From JAEUJM01 sp044221555 (GTDB taxonomy: Bacteria > Actinomycetota > Acidimicrobiia > Acidimicrobiales > DATDAH01), in the NCBI GenBank assembly GCA_044221555.1, contig JBGAOY010000040.1:1-22038 (forward strand): DNA of 22,038 nt. The letters are read 5' to 3'. Below the pieces are notes generated by a model. It did not search any database, was not told where the DNA came from, and was given only the letters and a program-made list of their open reading frames with translations. Both the position numbers and the translations under genes were made by a program. Within the stretch, counting starts at the first letter, position 1, and each line of letters begins with the position of its first letter. Below, piece by piece: positions 1 to 10,488 of this stretch.

Positions 1-375
1 GAGAGGGGGGAGAGGATCTACTGAGGTCGGGGAGGGGGGTGCCGGGACGGGGCGCTTGTTGGTATCGTCGGGGTGGATGCTGCTTTCCACCCTCTTCACC
101 GCCTGCCTGCCCGCCGACCCGGGTCCGCTCACCGAGCGGCCCCCGTTCGATTCGGGGCGGACGCCCCCGGACAGCGCGGGCCCGGACACCTTTGCGACCG
201 GGCGCAGGGCCACACCCGCGGGCGGTTCCACGTCGACCGCCGTGACCCAGCCGCCCACCCGGCGGCCGTGGAGGTCGATGCGCACGAGGTCGCCCACCTG
301 GGCCTCCACACCGGGAGGCACCAGGTAGTCGAACTCCTTGTCGATGGCGGTCACGTCCGGCAGGACGCGGACCAC
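1..375 (-). CDS. priA: PriA-like primosomal protein, N-terminal part, runs off the window
   Basis: PriA is the replication-restart helicase-like protein, which reloads the replisome at stalled forks. The frame opens with GTG at 375 and stays open for 125 codons to the window edge. Residues 1-65 read like a PriA N-terminal DNA-binding domain: VVRVLPDV, then IDKEFDYLVPPGV, then VRIDLHGRRVGGWV, then LRPVAKVSG. It lies 44 bases after metK, the usual actinobacterial order. From about residue 66 (bases 1-180) the sequence is Pro/Ser/Gly-rich and I cannot see the expected continuation in any of the three minus frames. The end of the window may therefore be chimeric or low quality, or the gene may be broken. 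No promoter is visible; it is probably the last gene of the mihF-metK transcript. Identity is fairly sure for the first 65 residues only. Confidence 0.6.
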   Translation of the reverse strand, partial: MVRVLPDVTAIDKEFDYLVPPGVEAQVGDLVRIDLHGRRVGGWVTAVDVEPPAGVALRPVAKVSGPALSGGVRPESNGGRSVSGPGSAGRQAVKRVESSIHPDDTNKRPVPAPPSPTSVDPLPPL

Positions 376-419
376 CGGCGGTCGCGCCCCGGGGAGCGGT
401 GCGGGAGGACTCCCGACCG

Positions 420-1622
420 TCAGAGCCCGAGGGCGGACTTCAGGCCGTCGACCCGGTCGAGGTTCTCCCAGGTGAAGCCGTCGCCCTCACCCGAGCGACC
501 GAAGTGCCCGTAGGCCGCGGTCTGCTGGTAGATCGGGCGGCGCAGGTCGAGGTCGCGCAGGATGGCGGCCGGACGGAGGTCGAACACCTCGCGGACGGCG
601 GCCTCGATCTTGGCCTGCTCGACCGTCTCGGTGCCGAAGGTCTCGACCATGATCGACATGGGGTGGGCCACACCGATGGCGTAGGCCACCTGCACCTCGC
701 AGCGGGTGGCGGCGCCGGAGGCGACCACGTTCTTGGCCACCCAGCGGGCGGCGTAGGCGGCCGAGCGGTCCACCTTGCTGGGGTCCTTGCCCGAGAAGGC
801 GCCGCCGCCGTGGCGGCCCATCCCGCCGTAGGTGTCGACGATGATCTTGCGACCGGTGAGGCCGGCGTCGCCCACCGGCCCGCCGATCACGAACCGACCG
901 GTGGGGTTGACGAAGACCTCGTAGTCGTCGTCCGCGAACTGCTCGGGGATGACCGGGCGGATCACGTGCTCGATCAGGTCGGGGCGGATCATCGAGTCGC
1001 GGTCGATGCCGTCGTTGTGCTGCGTGGACACCAGCACCGTGCGCAGGCGCACCGGCTTGTTGTCCTCGTAGTCGAAGGTGACCTGGGTCTTGCCGTCGGG
1101 CCGCAGGTACGGGATGGTCCCCGCCTTGCGCACCTCGGCCAGGCGCTCGGCCATGCGGTGGGCCAGGTGGATCGGCAGCGGCATGAGCACGTCGGTCTCG
1201 TCGCAGGCGTAGCCGAACATCATCCCCTGGTCACCGGCGCCCTGCTTGTCGAGCTGGTCCTCCTCGCCGGCCTGGCCCGAGCGGACCTCCTCGGAGTCGT
1301 CCACGCCCTGGGCGATGTCCTGGGACTGCTCGTCGATCGAGATCATCACGCCGCAGGTGTTGCCGTCGTAGCCGAACGACTCGCGGTCGTACCCGATCCC
1401 GTTGATGGTCTTGCGCACGACCCGGGGGATGTCGACGTAGGCGTCGGTGGTGATCTCGCCGGCCACGACGGCGAGGCCGGTGGTGACGAGGGTCTCGCAG
1501 GCGACCCGGCTGGCCGGGTCCTGCGCCAGCATGGCGTCGAGGATGGCATCGGAGATCTGGTCGGCCATCTTGTCGGGGTGTCCCTCGGTGACCGATTCCG
1601 AGGTGAAGGTCCAGCTGGTCAC
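420..1622 (-). CDS. metK: S-adenosylmethionine synthase
   Basis: Cytoplasmic methionine adenosyltransferase, making SAM from methionine and ATP. The 400 residues match the usual family length. Signature motifs are GHPDK at 14-18 (ATP site), GAGDQG at 128-133 (methionine-site region) and GGGAFSGKD at 272-280 (phosphate-binding glycine-rich loop, followed by DRSAAY). The start is GTG at 1622, which overlaps the coaBC stop as GTGA. AGGGAG about eight bases upstream is a fitting ribosome-binding site, and the start gives the normal beginning MTSWTFTSESVTEGHPDK. The overlap points to translational coupling with coaBC. No SAM riboswitch is possible in front, since coding sequence abuts it. Certain. 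Confidence 0.98.
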   Translation of the reverse strand: MTSWTFTSESVTEGHPDKMADQISDAILDAMLAQDPASRVACETLVTTGLAVVAGEITTDAYVDIPRVVRKTINGIGYDRESFGYDGNTCGVMISIDEQSQDIAQGVDDSEEVRSGQAGEEDQLDKQGAGDQGMMFGYACDETDVLMPLPIHLAHRMAERLAEVRKAGTIPYLRPDGKTQVTFDYEDNKPVRLRTVLVSTQHNDGIDRDSMIRPDLIEHVIRPVIPEQFADDDYEVFVNPTGRFVIGGPVGDAGLTGRKIIVDTYGGMGRHGGGAFSGKDPSKVDRSAAYAARWVAKNVVASGAATRCEVQVAYAIGVAHPMSIMVETFGTETVEQAKIEAAVREVFDLRPAAILRDLDLRRPIYQQTAAYGHFGRSGEGDGFTWENLDRVDGLKSALGL

Positions 1623-2863
1623 GTGTCGCTCCCTGGGTTTTGAGGTGAGGATGGCAGGTCTTGGTGGTGGGCGGCTCGGCTCGAGACCACGGCGTCGAGC
1701 ACGGCTCTCGCCACTGCTCGCTTGTCGCTCAGAGGGATGTCCCGCTCGATTCCCGAACCCGACATGATTAGCACCTGGTTGGTGTCGTGTTCGAACCCGA
1801 CCGACGGCGCGGACACGTCGTTGGCCACGATCAGGTCGGCGCCCTTGGCCGCGAGCTTGGCCCCGGCGTTGGCCCGAAGGTCCTGCGTCTCGGCCGCGAA
1901 GCCCACGAGGGTCTGGCCGAGGCGCTTGCGGTGGCCCAGCGCGGCGAGGATGTCGGGCGTGGGCTCGAGGGTGATCTCGGGTGTGCCGCCGGCCTTCTTG
2001 ATCTTCTGGTCGTGGCGCTCGACGGGGCGGAAGTCGGCCACCGCGGCGGCCATGACCACCACGTCGGCGGCGTCGCTGCGGGTGAGCACCGCCTGCTCCA
2101 TCTCGGCGGCGGTCTCGACCCGCACCACCTCGACGCCCGCGGCGGCGGGCCGATCCACCGTGGTGACCAGCGACACCTTGGCGCCCCGGGCGGCGGCCTC
2201 GTCGGCGAGGGCGTGGCCCTGCTTCCCGGACGACCGGTTGCCCAGGAAGCGCACGGGGTCGAGCGGCTCACGGGTGCCGCCGGCGGTGACGAGGACCCGG
2301 AGGCCGGCCAGGTCCTGGGGCGTGAGGAGGGCGTCGACCGCAGCCACGATCACCTCGGGGTCGGCCAGCCGGCCCGCCCCGACATCACCGCCGGCGAGGC
2401 GACCCTCCGCCGGCGGCACGATGGTGACGCCGCGCTCGGCCAGGGTGCGCAGGTTGTCCTGCACCGCTGGGTGCTCCCACATCTCGGTGTGCATGGCGGG
2501 GCAGACCACCACCGGCGCCCGGGTGGCCAGCAACGTGGCGGTGAGCAGGTCGTCGGAGATGCCCGCGGCGTAGGCACCGATGAGGCGGGCGGTGGCCGGG
2601 CACACCACCACGACGTCGGCCCCCTGGCCGAGGCGGGTGTGCGGGATCGGGTCGGCCTCGTCCCAGAGCGAGGTCTGCACGGGCTCGGAGGCCAACGCCG
2701 AGAAGGTGACCTCGCCGACGAAGCGGGTGGCGCCCTCGGTGAGCACCGGCATCACGTGGGCGCCGGCGTCGACGAGGCGCCGGCACACCTCGACCGCCTT
2801 GTAGGCGGCGATGCCGCCGGTGACCCCGAGCACGATGCGACGGCCCGCGACAGCCGCAGGCAT
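1619..2863 (-). CDS. coaBC: Bifunctional phosphopantothenoylcysteine decarboxylase / phosphopantothenate-cysteine ligase
   Basis: Two consecutive steps of coenzyme A synthesis in one protein (also called Dfp). Residues 1-180 are the flavin-dependent CoaC decarboxylase: GVTGGIAAYK at 13-22, catalytic His75 in PHTRLGQGADVVVVCPAT, and AMHTEMW at 123-129 where many bacteria have PxMNxxMW. The flap reads LAGGDVGAGRL, so the flap cysteine of E. coli CoaC is absent; from memory mycobacterial CoaBC shares both deviations. Residues 187-395 are the CoaB ligase: TAGGTREPLDPVRFLGNRSSGKQG, the AAAVADFRP segment and the KIKK motif at 287-290. ATG at 2863 follows AGGGA, 12 bases after rpoZ. The Ser/Pro-rich C-terminal tail (about residues 396-414) runs into the metK start. 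Confidence 0.96.
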   Translation of the reverse strand: MPAAVAGRRIVLGVTGGIAAYKAVEVCRRLVDAGAHVMPVLTEGATRFVGEVTFSALASEPVQTSLWDEADPIPHTRLGQGADVVVVCPATARLIGAYAAGISDDLLTATLLATRAPVVVCPAMHTEMWEHPAVQDNLRTLAERGVTIVPPAEGRLAGGDVGAGRLADPEVIVAAVDALLTPQDLAGLRVLVTAGGTREPLDPVRFLGNRSSGKQGHALADEAAARGAKVSLVTTVDRPAAAGVEVVRVETAAEMEQAVLTRSDAADVVVMAAAVADFRPVERHDQKIKKAGGTPEITLEPTPDILAALGHRKRLGQTLVGFAAETQDLRANAGAKLAAKGADLIVANDVSAPSVGFEHDTNQVLIMSGSGIERDIPLSDKRAVARAVLDAVVSSRAAHHQDLPSSPQNPGSDT

Positions 2864-2875
2864 GGGTGTGGGTCC

Positions 2876-3196
2876 CTACTCGGTGTCGGCGTCGGGTGCG
2901 TCGCCGGCGCCGTCGGCCTCACCCTCGACCACCTCGACCTCGACGACGGGCTCGGGGTGCACACCGACGATCTTGTCGGCGGCGATCTCCTCGAAGGCGA
3001 TCGACAGGGGCTTGCGGGCCAGCGAGGTGACCTGCGGGGGAACGGCCGAGCCCAGGCCCTCGCCCAACTGGTTGAAGTAGGAGTTGATCTGCCGGGCGCG
3101 CATCGACCCCAGGGTGACCAGGGTGAACTTGGAGTCGACCTTCGACAACAGGGTCTCGATCGACGGGTTCATCATCGTGTTGTGGCGTGACGCCAT
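2876..3196 (-). CDS. rpoZ: RNA polymerase omega subunit
   Basis: Small RNA polymerase subunit that helps fold and assemble beta prime. The 106 residues carry the actinobacterial pattern MMNPSIETLLSKVDSKFTLV, then RARQINSYFNQLGEGLG and RKPLSIAFEEIAADKIVG, followed by an acidic tail (residues 80-106, mostly Glu, Asp, Val, Ala). The chosen ATG at 3196 follows a good AGGGAGA ribosome-binding site (3202-3208); an internal ATG at 3175 begins the conserved MMNPSI part but has no comparable site. It sits between gmk and coaBC, the conserved actinobacterial order, after a 129-base spacer with its own candidate promoter. Confidence 0.96.
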   Translation of the reverse strand: MASRHNTMMNPSIETLLSKVDSKFTLVTLGSMRARQINSYFNQLGEGLGSAVPPQVTSLARKPLSIAFEEIAADKIVGVHPEPVVEVEVVEGEADGAGDAPDADTE

Positions 3197-3325
3197 GCTG
3201 GTCTCCCTCGAAGCGGACAGGAAAGGATACCAGCCGGTAACCGGGAATCCCGAGTCTCGGGGCCGCGCCGCGCGGGGCCGTGGCGGGCCATCAGGGGCGA
3301 CCCCCTCCCTCGATCGGGCAGCCGA
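3197..3325 (-). promoter_or_regulatory. gmk-rpoZ spacer with candidate rpoZ promoter
   Basis: This 129-base spacer is the longest one on the mihF-metK side. On the minus strand it holds a -10-like TATCCT at 3224-3229, 27 bases before the rpoZ ATG, and the ribosome-binding site AGGGAGA at 3202-3208. No convincing -35 box is at the right distance. Two short GC-rich hairpins (around CCGCGCGGCGCGG and CCCGAGACTCGGG) lie upstream, without a T-run, so I do not call a terminator. Inference: rpoZ can be transcribed from its own start as well as by read-through. Confidence 0.4.
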
Positions 3326-3874
3326 TCAGCCGGCGGAGGACCCGCCCCGGGCCTCGGCGACGAGGGCCTCGATCTCGTGCAGCGCCTGGGTGAGGTCGTC
3401 GTTGACGACCACGTGGGCGCCCAACGAGCGGGCCATGCGGTCCTCCTCGGCGGCCTTGGCCAGGCGCTTCTGGATGGTCGCCTCGTCGTCGCCCCGGCCG
3501 CGCAGGCGCTGCTCCTGGATCTCGGCCGACGGCGTGGTCACGAACACGAACACCGCTTCGGGGTAGTGCTCGAGGATGGCCTTGGCGCCGTGGACGTCGA
3601 TCTCGAACACCACGTCGGCGCCGTCGGGCGGTGCCGGCAGCGGGGTTCCCTGGCGGTAGTCGAGGAATTCGACCCACTCGAGGAACTGGCCTGCATCGAC
3701 CGCGGCCACGAAGGTGTCGAGGTCGACGAAGTGGTAGGCGTCCTCGGCCTCGCCGGGACGACGCGCCCGGGTGGTCCACGAGCGGCTGAGCCACAGGTTG
3801 TCGTCACGCGCCATGAGGCGGTCGACCAGGGTGCCCTTGCCGGCGCCGCCCGGCCCGGAGATGACCAGCTTCAC
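3326..3874 (-). CDS. gmk: Guanylate kinase
   Basis: Converts GMP to GDP with ATP. The 182 residues begin with the P-loop SGPGGAGKGT at 6-15; the serine usual at the third position (GPSG) is Gly here. The GMP-binding segment follows at 30-42 (SRSWTTRARRPGE, then Tyr47), then EIDVHGAKAI at 91-100 and the Arg-rich lid RLRGRGDDE at 123-131. The stretch between residues 70 and 90 is shorter than in E. coli Gmk, and the usual YGT motif reads QGT. GTG at 3874 overlaps the mihF stop as GTGA, so translation is probably coupled. The assignment is firm; the trimmed GMP-binding region is a lineage variation, not a defect I can prove. Confidence 0.95.
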   Translation of the reverse strand: MKLVISGPGGAGKGTLVDRLMARDDNLWLSRSWTTRARRPGEAEDAYHFVDLDTFVAAVDAGQFLEWVEFLDYRQGTPLPAPPDGADVVFEIDVHGAKAILEHYPEAVFVFVTTPSAEIQEQRLRGRGDDEATIQKRLAKAAEEDRMARSLGAHVVVNDDLTQALHEIEALVAEARGGSSAG

Positions 3875-4194
3875 GGCTGCGGCGGGAACGCGGCCAGCAG
3901 CTTCTCGCGCTGGTGCTCGCCCACCCCCCGCACGCGGCGGGAGTGGGCGATGCCGATGGTGTCCATCGTGCGGCGGGCCTTGACCTTGCCGACCGTGGGC
4001 AGCGACTCGAGGATCGTCAGGATCTTGGTTCCGGCCACGATCGCGTCGTCGCCGGCCTGAACGAACACCTCCGCCAGGGTGACCCGCCCCGCTTTCAGGT
4101 CCTCCTTGAGCTGGGCCCGGGCCTGGCGCGCGGCGAGGGCCTTCTCGCGGGCGGCGGCCCGCTGGGCGTCGGTCAGCGATGGTGGTCGGGGCAC
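3871..4194 (-). CDS. mihF: Actinobacterial integration host factor (mIHF)
   Basis: Small DNA-binding nucleoid protein of Actinobacteria, unrelated to E. coli IHF. The 107 residues have a basic N-terminal helix (MPRPPSLTDAQRAAAREKAL, residues 1-20) and a helix-two-turn-helix part with LESLPTVGKVKARRTMDTIG and a C-terminal RRVRGVGEHQREKLLAAF. The gene order pyrF-mihF-gmk is the one seen in Streptomyces and mycobacteria. GTG at 4194 gives the conserved MPRPP start; no good ribosome-binding site is seen, but a TAGGGT box ends seven bases upstream, which would suit a leaderless transcript. The stop overlaps the gmk start by four bases. Confidence 0.94.
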   Translation of the reverse strand: MPRPPSLTDAQRAAAREKALAARQARAQLKEDLKAGRVTLAEVFVQAGDDAIVAGTKILTILESLPTVGKVKARRTMDTIGIAHSRRVRGVGEHQREKLLAAFPPQP

Positions 4195-4201
4195 GGCTCG
4201 G

Positions 4202-4207
4202 ACCCTA
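4202..4207 (-). promoter_or_regulatory. Candidate -10 box for leaderless mihF mRNA
   Basis: TAGGGT fits the actinobacterial TANNNT -10 pattern and ends seven bases before the mihF GTG, so RNA would start at about the start codon. The spacing equals that of the much better promoter at 21378-21406. No recognisable -35 box is present (TTCGGC at 18 bases is poor). It would let mihF-gmk be expressed independently of the pyrimidine genes. Speculative. Confidence 0.3.
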
Positions 4208-4234
4208 CCGGGGGCGCAGCGGTCCGCCGAACGG

Positions 4235-4942
4235 TCAGTGCAGGCCCGCCACCAGCGCCTCGGCGGCGGCGACGGGGTCGTCGGCCAGTGTGACGGGGCG
4301 GCCGATGACCATCAGATCGGCGCCCGCGTCGAGCGCCTCCTGCGGCGTGGCGGTCCGGCGCTGGTCGTTGGCGTCGGCGCCCGCGGGGCGGATGCCGGGC
4401 GACACCCGGTACAGCCGGGGGGCGTACTCGTGCACGTCCTTGAGGTCGGACGCCGCGCAGACGATGCCGCCGCAGCCCGCCTCGGCCGCCACCATCACCC
4501 GCTTCGGCACGATGTGGGGCGGCGCATCGGCGTCGCTGGTCAAGACGGTGACCGCGAGCGCCATCGGGGGCTCCAGACCGGCGTTGGACGCGCCCTCGGC
4601 CAGGCCCGTGACCCCGGCGCGGAGCATCGGCACCCCACCGTGGGCGTGGAGGGTCAGGTAGCTGACCCCGAGCGACCCCAGCACCCGGGCGGCCTTCTCG
4701 ACCGTGGTGGGGATGTCGTGCAGCTTCAGGTCGAGGAACACGTCGTAGCCCAGGTCCTTCAGCGCCCCGATCGTGTCGGGCCCGACCGCGCTGAACAGCT
4801 CGAGGCCGACCTTCGCGACCCGGAAGTACGGCTGCAGGCGTCGGGCCAGGCGCATGGCCGCGACCAGGTCGTCCACGTCGAGGGCGAGGGCCAGGTGGTC
4901 CCGTGCACCCGTGGCCGTGGCGGCCGTGTCGGTCTCAGTCAT
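4235..4942 (-). CDS. pyrF: Orotidine 5'-phosphate decarboxylase
   Basis: Last step of UMP synthesis: decarboxylates OMP to UMP. With the start at ATG 4942 the protein has 235 residues, normal for the family. Key residues are in place: LDVDD at 21-25, Lys44 in VAKVG, and the catalytic D-x-K-x-x-D in LDLKLHDIP (Asp71, Lys73, Asp76), followed by TLHAHGG, SPGIRPAGADANDQRR and IGRPVT near the phosphate site. The frame is open further upstream, but ATG 4942 is preceded by GGAGGAG five bases away and overlaps the pyrD stop by eight bases, which decides the start and implies coupling. It closes the pyrimidine set; mihF follows after 40 bases. Confidence 0.97.
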   Translation of the reverse strand: MTETDTAATATGARDHLALALDVDDLVAAMRLARRLQPYFRVAKVGLELFSAVGPDTIGALKDLGYDVFLDLKLHDIPTTVEKAARVLGSLGVSYLTLHAHGGVPMLRAGVTGLAEGASNAGLEPPMALAVTVLTSDADAPPHIVPKRVMVAAEAGCGGIVCAASDLKDVHEYAPRLYRVSPGIRPAGADANDQRRTATPQEALDAGADLMVIGRPVTLADDPVAAAEALVAGLH

Positions 4943-5846
4943 GTGCTCCTCCGATGATGTCGTCGAGACGGTGCTGCGCCTGCCGTTCCGTCCACTCTGC
5001 CAATTCTCGCAGTACGCGTGCCGGTGCGCGTGGATCGGCGAACGTGGCCGTCCCCACCTGCACCGCGCGCGCCCCCGCCAGCAGCAGCTCCGCGGCGTCC
5101 GAACCGCACGCCACGCCGCCCACGCCGATGATCGGCAGGTCGGGGTGGGCGGCGTGGGTCTCGTAGACGGCACGCACCGCCACCGGGTGGATCGCGGGGC
5201 CCGAGAGCCCCCCGCCGCCGTTGCCCAGGCGCGGCCTCCGGGTGTCGGGGTCGATGAGCAGGCCCATCAGCGTGTTGACCAGCGTCACCGCCTCCGCGCC
5301 CCCGACCCGTGCGGCAGACGCGATGGCGGGCAGGTCGGTGACGTTGGGGCTCAGCTTCGCCCACCGAGGTCGCCCGCAGCCCGCGGTGGCGGCCATGGCC
5401 TCGGTGGTCGCCGCCTCGGAATGGGCGAACATCGAGTCCCGGCGCTCCACGTTCGGGCACGACAGGTTCACCTCGACCGCCACCACCTGCTCGGGCGCGT
5501 CGGCCAGCAGGGCGGCGGCCCGCTCGTAGTCGTCCACCGAGCGCCCCCAGATGGACACCACGACCCGGGCCCCCGTGGCCAGCAGGGCGGGCAGGTCGTC
5601 GTGCAGCCAGGCGTCGATGCCCGGGCCCTGCAGCCCGACGCTGTTCAGCATCCCCGCCGGGGTCTCGTGCACCCGCGGCGCCGGGTTGCCCGCCCAGGGC
5701 CCTGCGGACAGGGACTTGACCACCACGGCGCCCAGCGACGAGAGGTCCAGATAGGGCGCCAACTCGGTGCCGTGGCCCGCCGTCCCCGATGCGGTCATGA
5801 CGGGGTTCGGCAGGGTGACCGACCCGATCCTGGTGGTCAGGTCCAT
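4935..5846 (-). CDS. pyrD: Dihydroorotate dehydrogenase, class 1B-like catalytic subunit
   Basis: Oxidises dihydroorotate to orotate on FMN; soluble (no membrane segment). Residues include NPVMTASGT at 14-22, GLQGPGI, NLSCPN at 127-132 with catalytic Cys130 (class 2 enzymes have Ser elsewhere), AKLSPNVTD, NTLMGLLIDPDTRRP, GGLSGPAIHPVAVRAVYE and IIGVGGV. This pattern is that of class 1B, which normally works with the iron-sulfur/FAD subunit PyrK and NAD. No pyrK is found next to it: carB precedes after 19 bases and pyrF overlaps its end. I chose ATG 5846, preceded by CAGGG; GTG 5852 is two codons longer. The subclass is judged by eye. Confidence 0.93.
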   Translation of the reverse strand: MDLTTRIGSVTLPNPVMTASGTAGHGTELAPYLDLSSLGAVVVKSLSAGPWAGNPAPRVHETPAGMLNSVGLQGPGIDAWLHDDLPALLATGARVVVSIWGRSVDDYERAAALLADAPEQVVAVEVNLSCPNVERRDSMFAHSEAATTEAMAATAGCGRPRWAKLSPNVTDLPAIASAARVGGAEAVTLVNTLMGLLIDPDTRRPRLGNGGGGLSGPAIHPVAVRAVYETHAAHPDLPIIGVGGVACGSDAAELLLAGARAVQVGTATFADPRAPARVLRELAEWTERQAQHRLDDIIGGAHD

Positions 5847-5865
5847 CCGCACCCTGGACCAGCGG

Positions 5866-9188
<3,323 letters not shown>

Positions 9189-9189
<1 letters not shown>

Positions 9190-9308
9190 CAGCGACCTGC
9201 GGCGGTGGGAGTCGTCATGTCATTCCGCTCCAGTTCGCTTCGCTCGTTCGCCGTTCGGCCACTGAGACGGCGGGCCGCTCGGGCCACGCCGTCGTTCCTC
9301 CCGCTCAT
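9189..9308 (-). CDS. Candidate relay mini-cistron between carA and carB (39 codons)
   Basis: An open frame with no known function. Its ATG (9308) overlaps the carA stop as ATGA, GGAGG lies seven bases upstream inside carA, and its TGA shares one base with the carB ATG (TGATG). It therefore fills the whole carA-carB gap with translated frame. The peptide is Arg/Ala/Ser/Asn-rich and hydrophilic, starting MSGRNDGVARAARR and ending TTPTAAGR, with no signal peptide, membrane helix or domain I recognise. Part of the DNA (AACGAGCGAAGCGAA) looks like a low-complexity intergenic repeat, so it may not encode a stable product. Two similar frames occur at 10381-10488 and 12703-12771. The geometry is seen directly; the role as a coupling device is inference. 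Confidence 0.4.
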
Positions 9309-10384
9309 GCGAAGTCCTCCATGAGGTCGTCGAACAGGTCGAAGAGGTACCTCGAGTCGTGGGGGCCCGGCCCGGCCTCGGGGTGGTACTGCACCGAGAA
9401 GGCGGGCAGGTCGCGCACCCGGATGCCCTCCACGACCCCGTCGTTGAGGTTGACGTGGCTCACGTCGGCCGAGGACAACGAGCCCTCGGCCACCGCGTAG
9501 TTGTGGTTCTGGCTCGTGATCTCGATCACGCCGGTGTCGAGGCGGCGAACCGGGTGGTTGCCCCCGTGATGGCCGAACGGGAGCTTGTAGGTGCTGGCGC
9601 CGAGCGCGGTGGCCAGCAGTTGGTGACCCAGGCAGATGCCGAAGATGGGCACCTTGCCCAAGAGCCCCTCGATGGCCTCGACGGTTCCCGTGACCGCCGC
9701 CGGGTCGCCCGGGCCGTTGGACAGGAAGACACCGTCGGGGTGGCGGGCCAGCACCTCGTCCGCGGACGTGGTGGCCGGTACCACCTCGACGGTGGCCCGC
9801 GCGCCGAGGTGGTGCAGGATCGTCGCCTTCATGCCGAGGTCGTAGGCCACCACCCGGCGAGGCCCCTCGCCGATGACGTACGGATCCGCGCAGGTCACCT
9901 CGGCGACCAGGTCGCGGCCGTCGGTGCCCGGCTCGGCCAGCGCCGCCGCTTTGAGCGCCACCTCGTCGGCGGTGCCGAAGGCGGCGGGCATCGCGCCCGC
10001 CTCGCGGATGTGGCGGGTGAGGCGGCGGGTGTCGATCCCGGCGATGCCGGGCACCCCGTGGGCGGTGAGGAACTCGTCGAGGCCCCCGGTGGACCGCCAG
10101 TTGCTGCGTCGCCTGGCCAACTCCCGGACGACCACGCCCCGGCAGAACGGCCGGCGGCTCTCGTCGTCGAGGGGCGTGACGCCGTAGTTGCCGATGTGCG
10201 GGTACGTGAAGGTGATGATCTGCCCCGCGTAGGACGGGTCGGTGATGACCTCCTGGTAGCCGGACAGCACCGTGTTGAACACGACCTCGCCGGTGGCGAT
10301 GCCGTCGGGGGGCTCGGCGCCGATGGCCTCGCCCTCGAAGGTGCTGCCGTCCTGCAGCACCAGCAGGGCGGGTCGGATGCTCAT
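9305..10384 (-). CDS. carA: Carbamoyl-phosphate synthase, small (glutaminase) subunit
   Basis: Releases ammonia from glutamine and passes it to CarB. The 359 residues comprise the CarA-specific N-terminal domain (1-150, with FNTVLSGYQEVITDPSYAGQII at 36-57 and IDTRRLTRHIRE) and a class I glutamine amidotransferase domain from about 178. The catalytic triad is Cys251 in GICLGHQ, with His334 and Glu336 in QYHPEA; LSNGPGDP at 221-228 and SQNHNYAV at 291-298 are also typical. ATG 10384 follows AAGGAG ten bases away and overlaps the stop of the tiny open frame upstream. In Streptomyces and mycobacteria a small membrane-protein gene sits between pyrC and carA; here only the tiny frame is present. 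Confidence 0.97.
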   Translation of the reverse strand: MSIRPALLVLQDGSTFEGEAIGAEPPDGIATGEVVFNTVLSGYQEVITDPSYAGQIITFTYPHIGNYGVTPLDDESRRPFCRGVVVRELARRRSNWRSTGGLDEFLTAHGVPGIAGIDTRRLTRHIREAGAMPAAFGTADEVALKAAALAEPGTDGRDLVAEVTCADPYVIGEGPRRVVAYDLGMKATILHHLGARATVEVVPATTSADEVLARHPDGVFLSNGPGDPAAVTGTVEAIEGLLGKVPIFGICLGHQLLATALGASTYKLPFGHHGGNHPVRRLDTGVIEITSQNHNYAVAEGSLSSADVSHVNLNDGVVEGIRVRDLPAFSVQYHPEAGPGPHDSRYLFDLFDDLMEDFA

Positions 10385-10488
10385 CGTCGCGCTTCTCCTT
10401 GCTTGCCTGCGCCGCCTCCGGCGTCGCCCCTCCGGGATCCGACTCGAGCGTGCGCGGCTGCTCCGCTCCGCTCCGCAGCGTCACTCAT
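10381..10488 (-). CDS. Candidate relay mini-cistron between pyrC and carA (35 codons)
   Basis: No recognisable function. Its ATG (10488) overlaps the pyrC stop as ATGA with GGGAGG about eight bases upstream, and its TGA overlaps the carA ATG as ATGA. The 100-base gap is thus fully open reading frame. The peptide starts MSDAAERSGAAAHARVG and is rich in Ala, Gly and Arg, with no hydrophobic segment. The DNA has a GCGGAGCGGAGCGGAG run and a GGCGACGCCGGAGGCGGCG stretch, typical of low-complexity intergenic DNA. Either a small coupling cistron or an intergenic element that keeps the frame open. The frame and overlaps are seen; expression is not known. Confidence 0.4.
   Translation of the reverse strand: MSDAAERSGAAAHARVGSRRGDAGGGAGKQGEARR

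Noticed and set aside
1619..1700. SAM-responsive riboswitch before metK
   Set aside because: metK starts on the coaBC stop codon, so there is no untranslated space; no riboswitch fold was seen.
3230..3300. Intrinsic terminator between gmk and rpoZ
   Set aside because: The hairpins there are short and no T-run follows on the minus strand.
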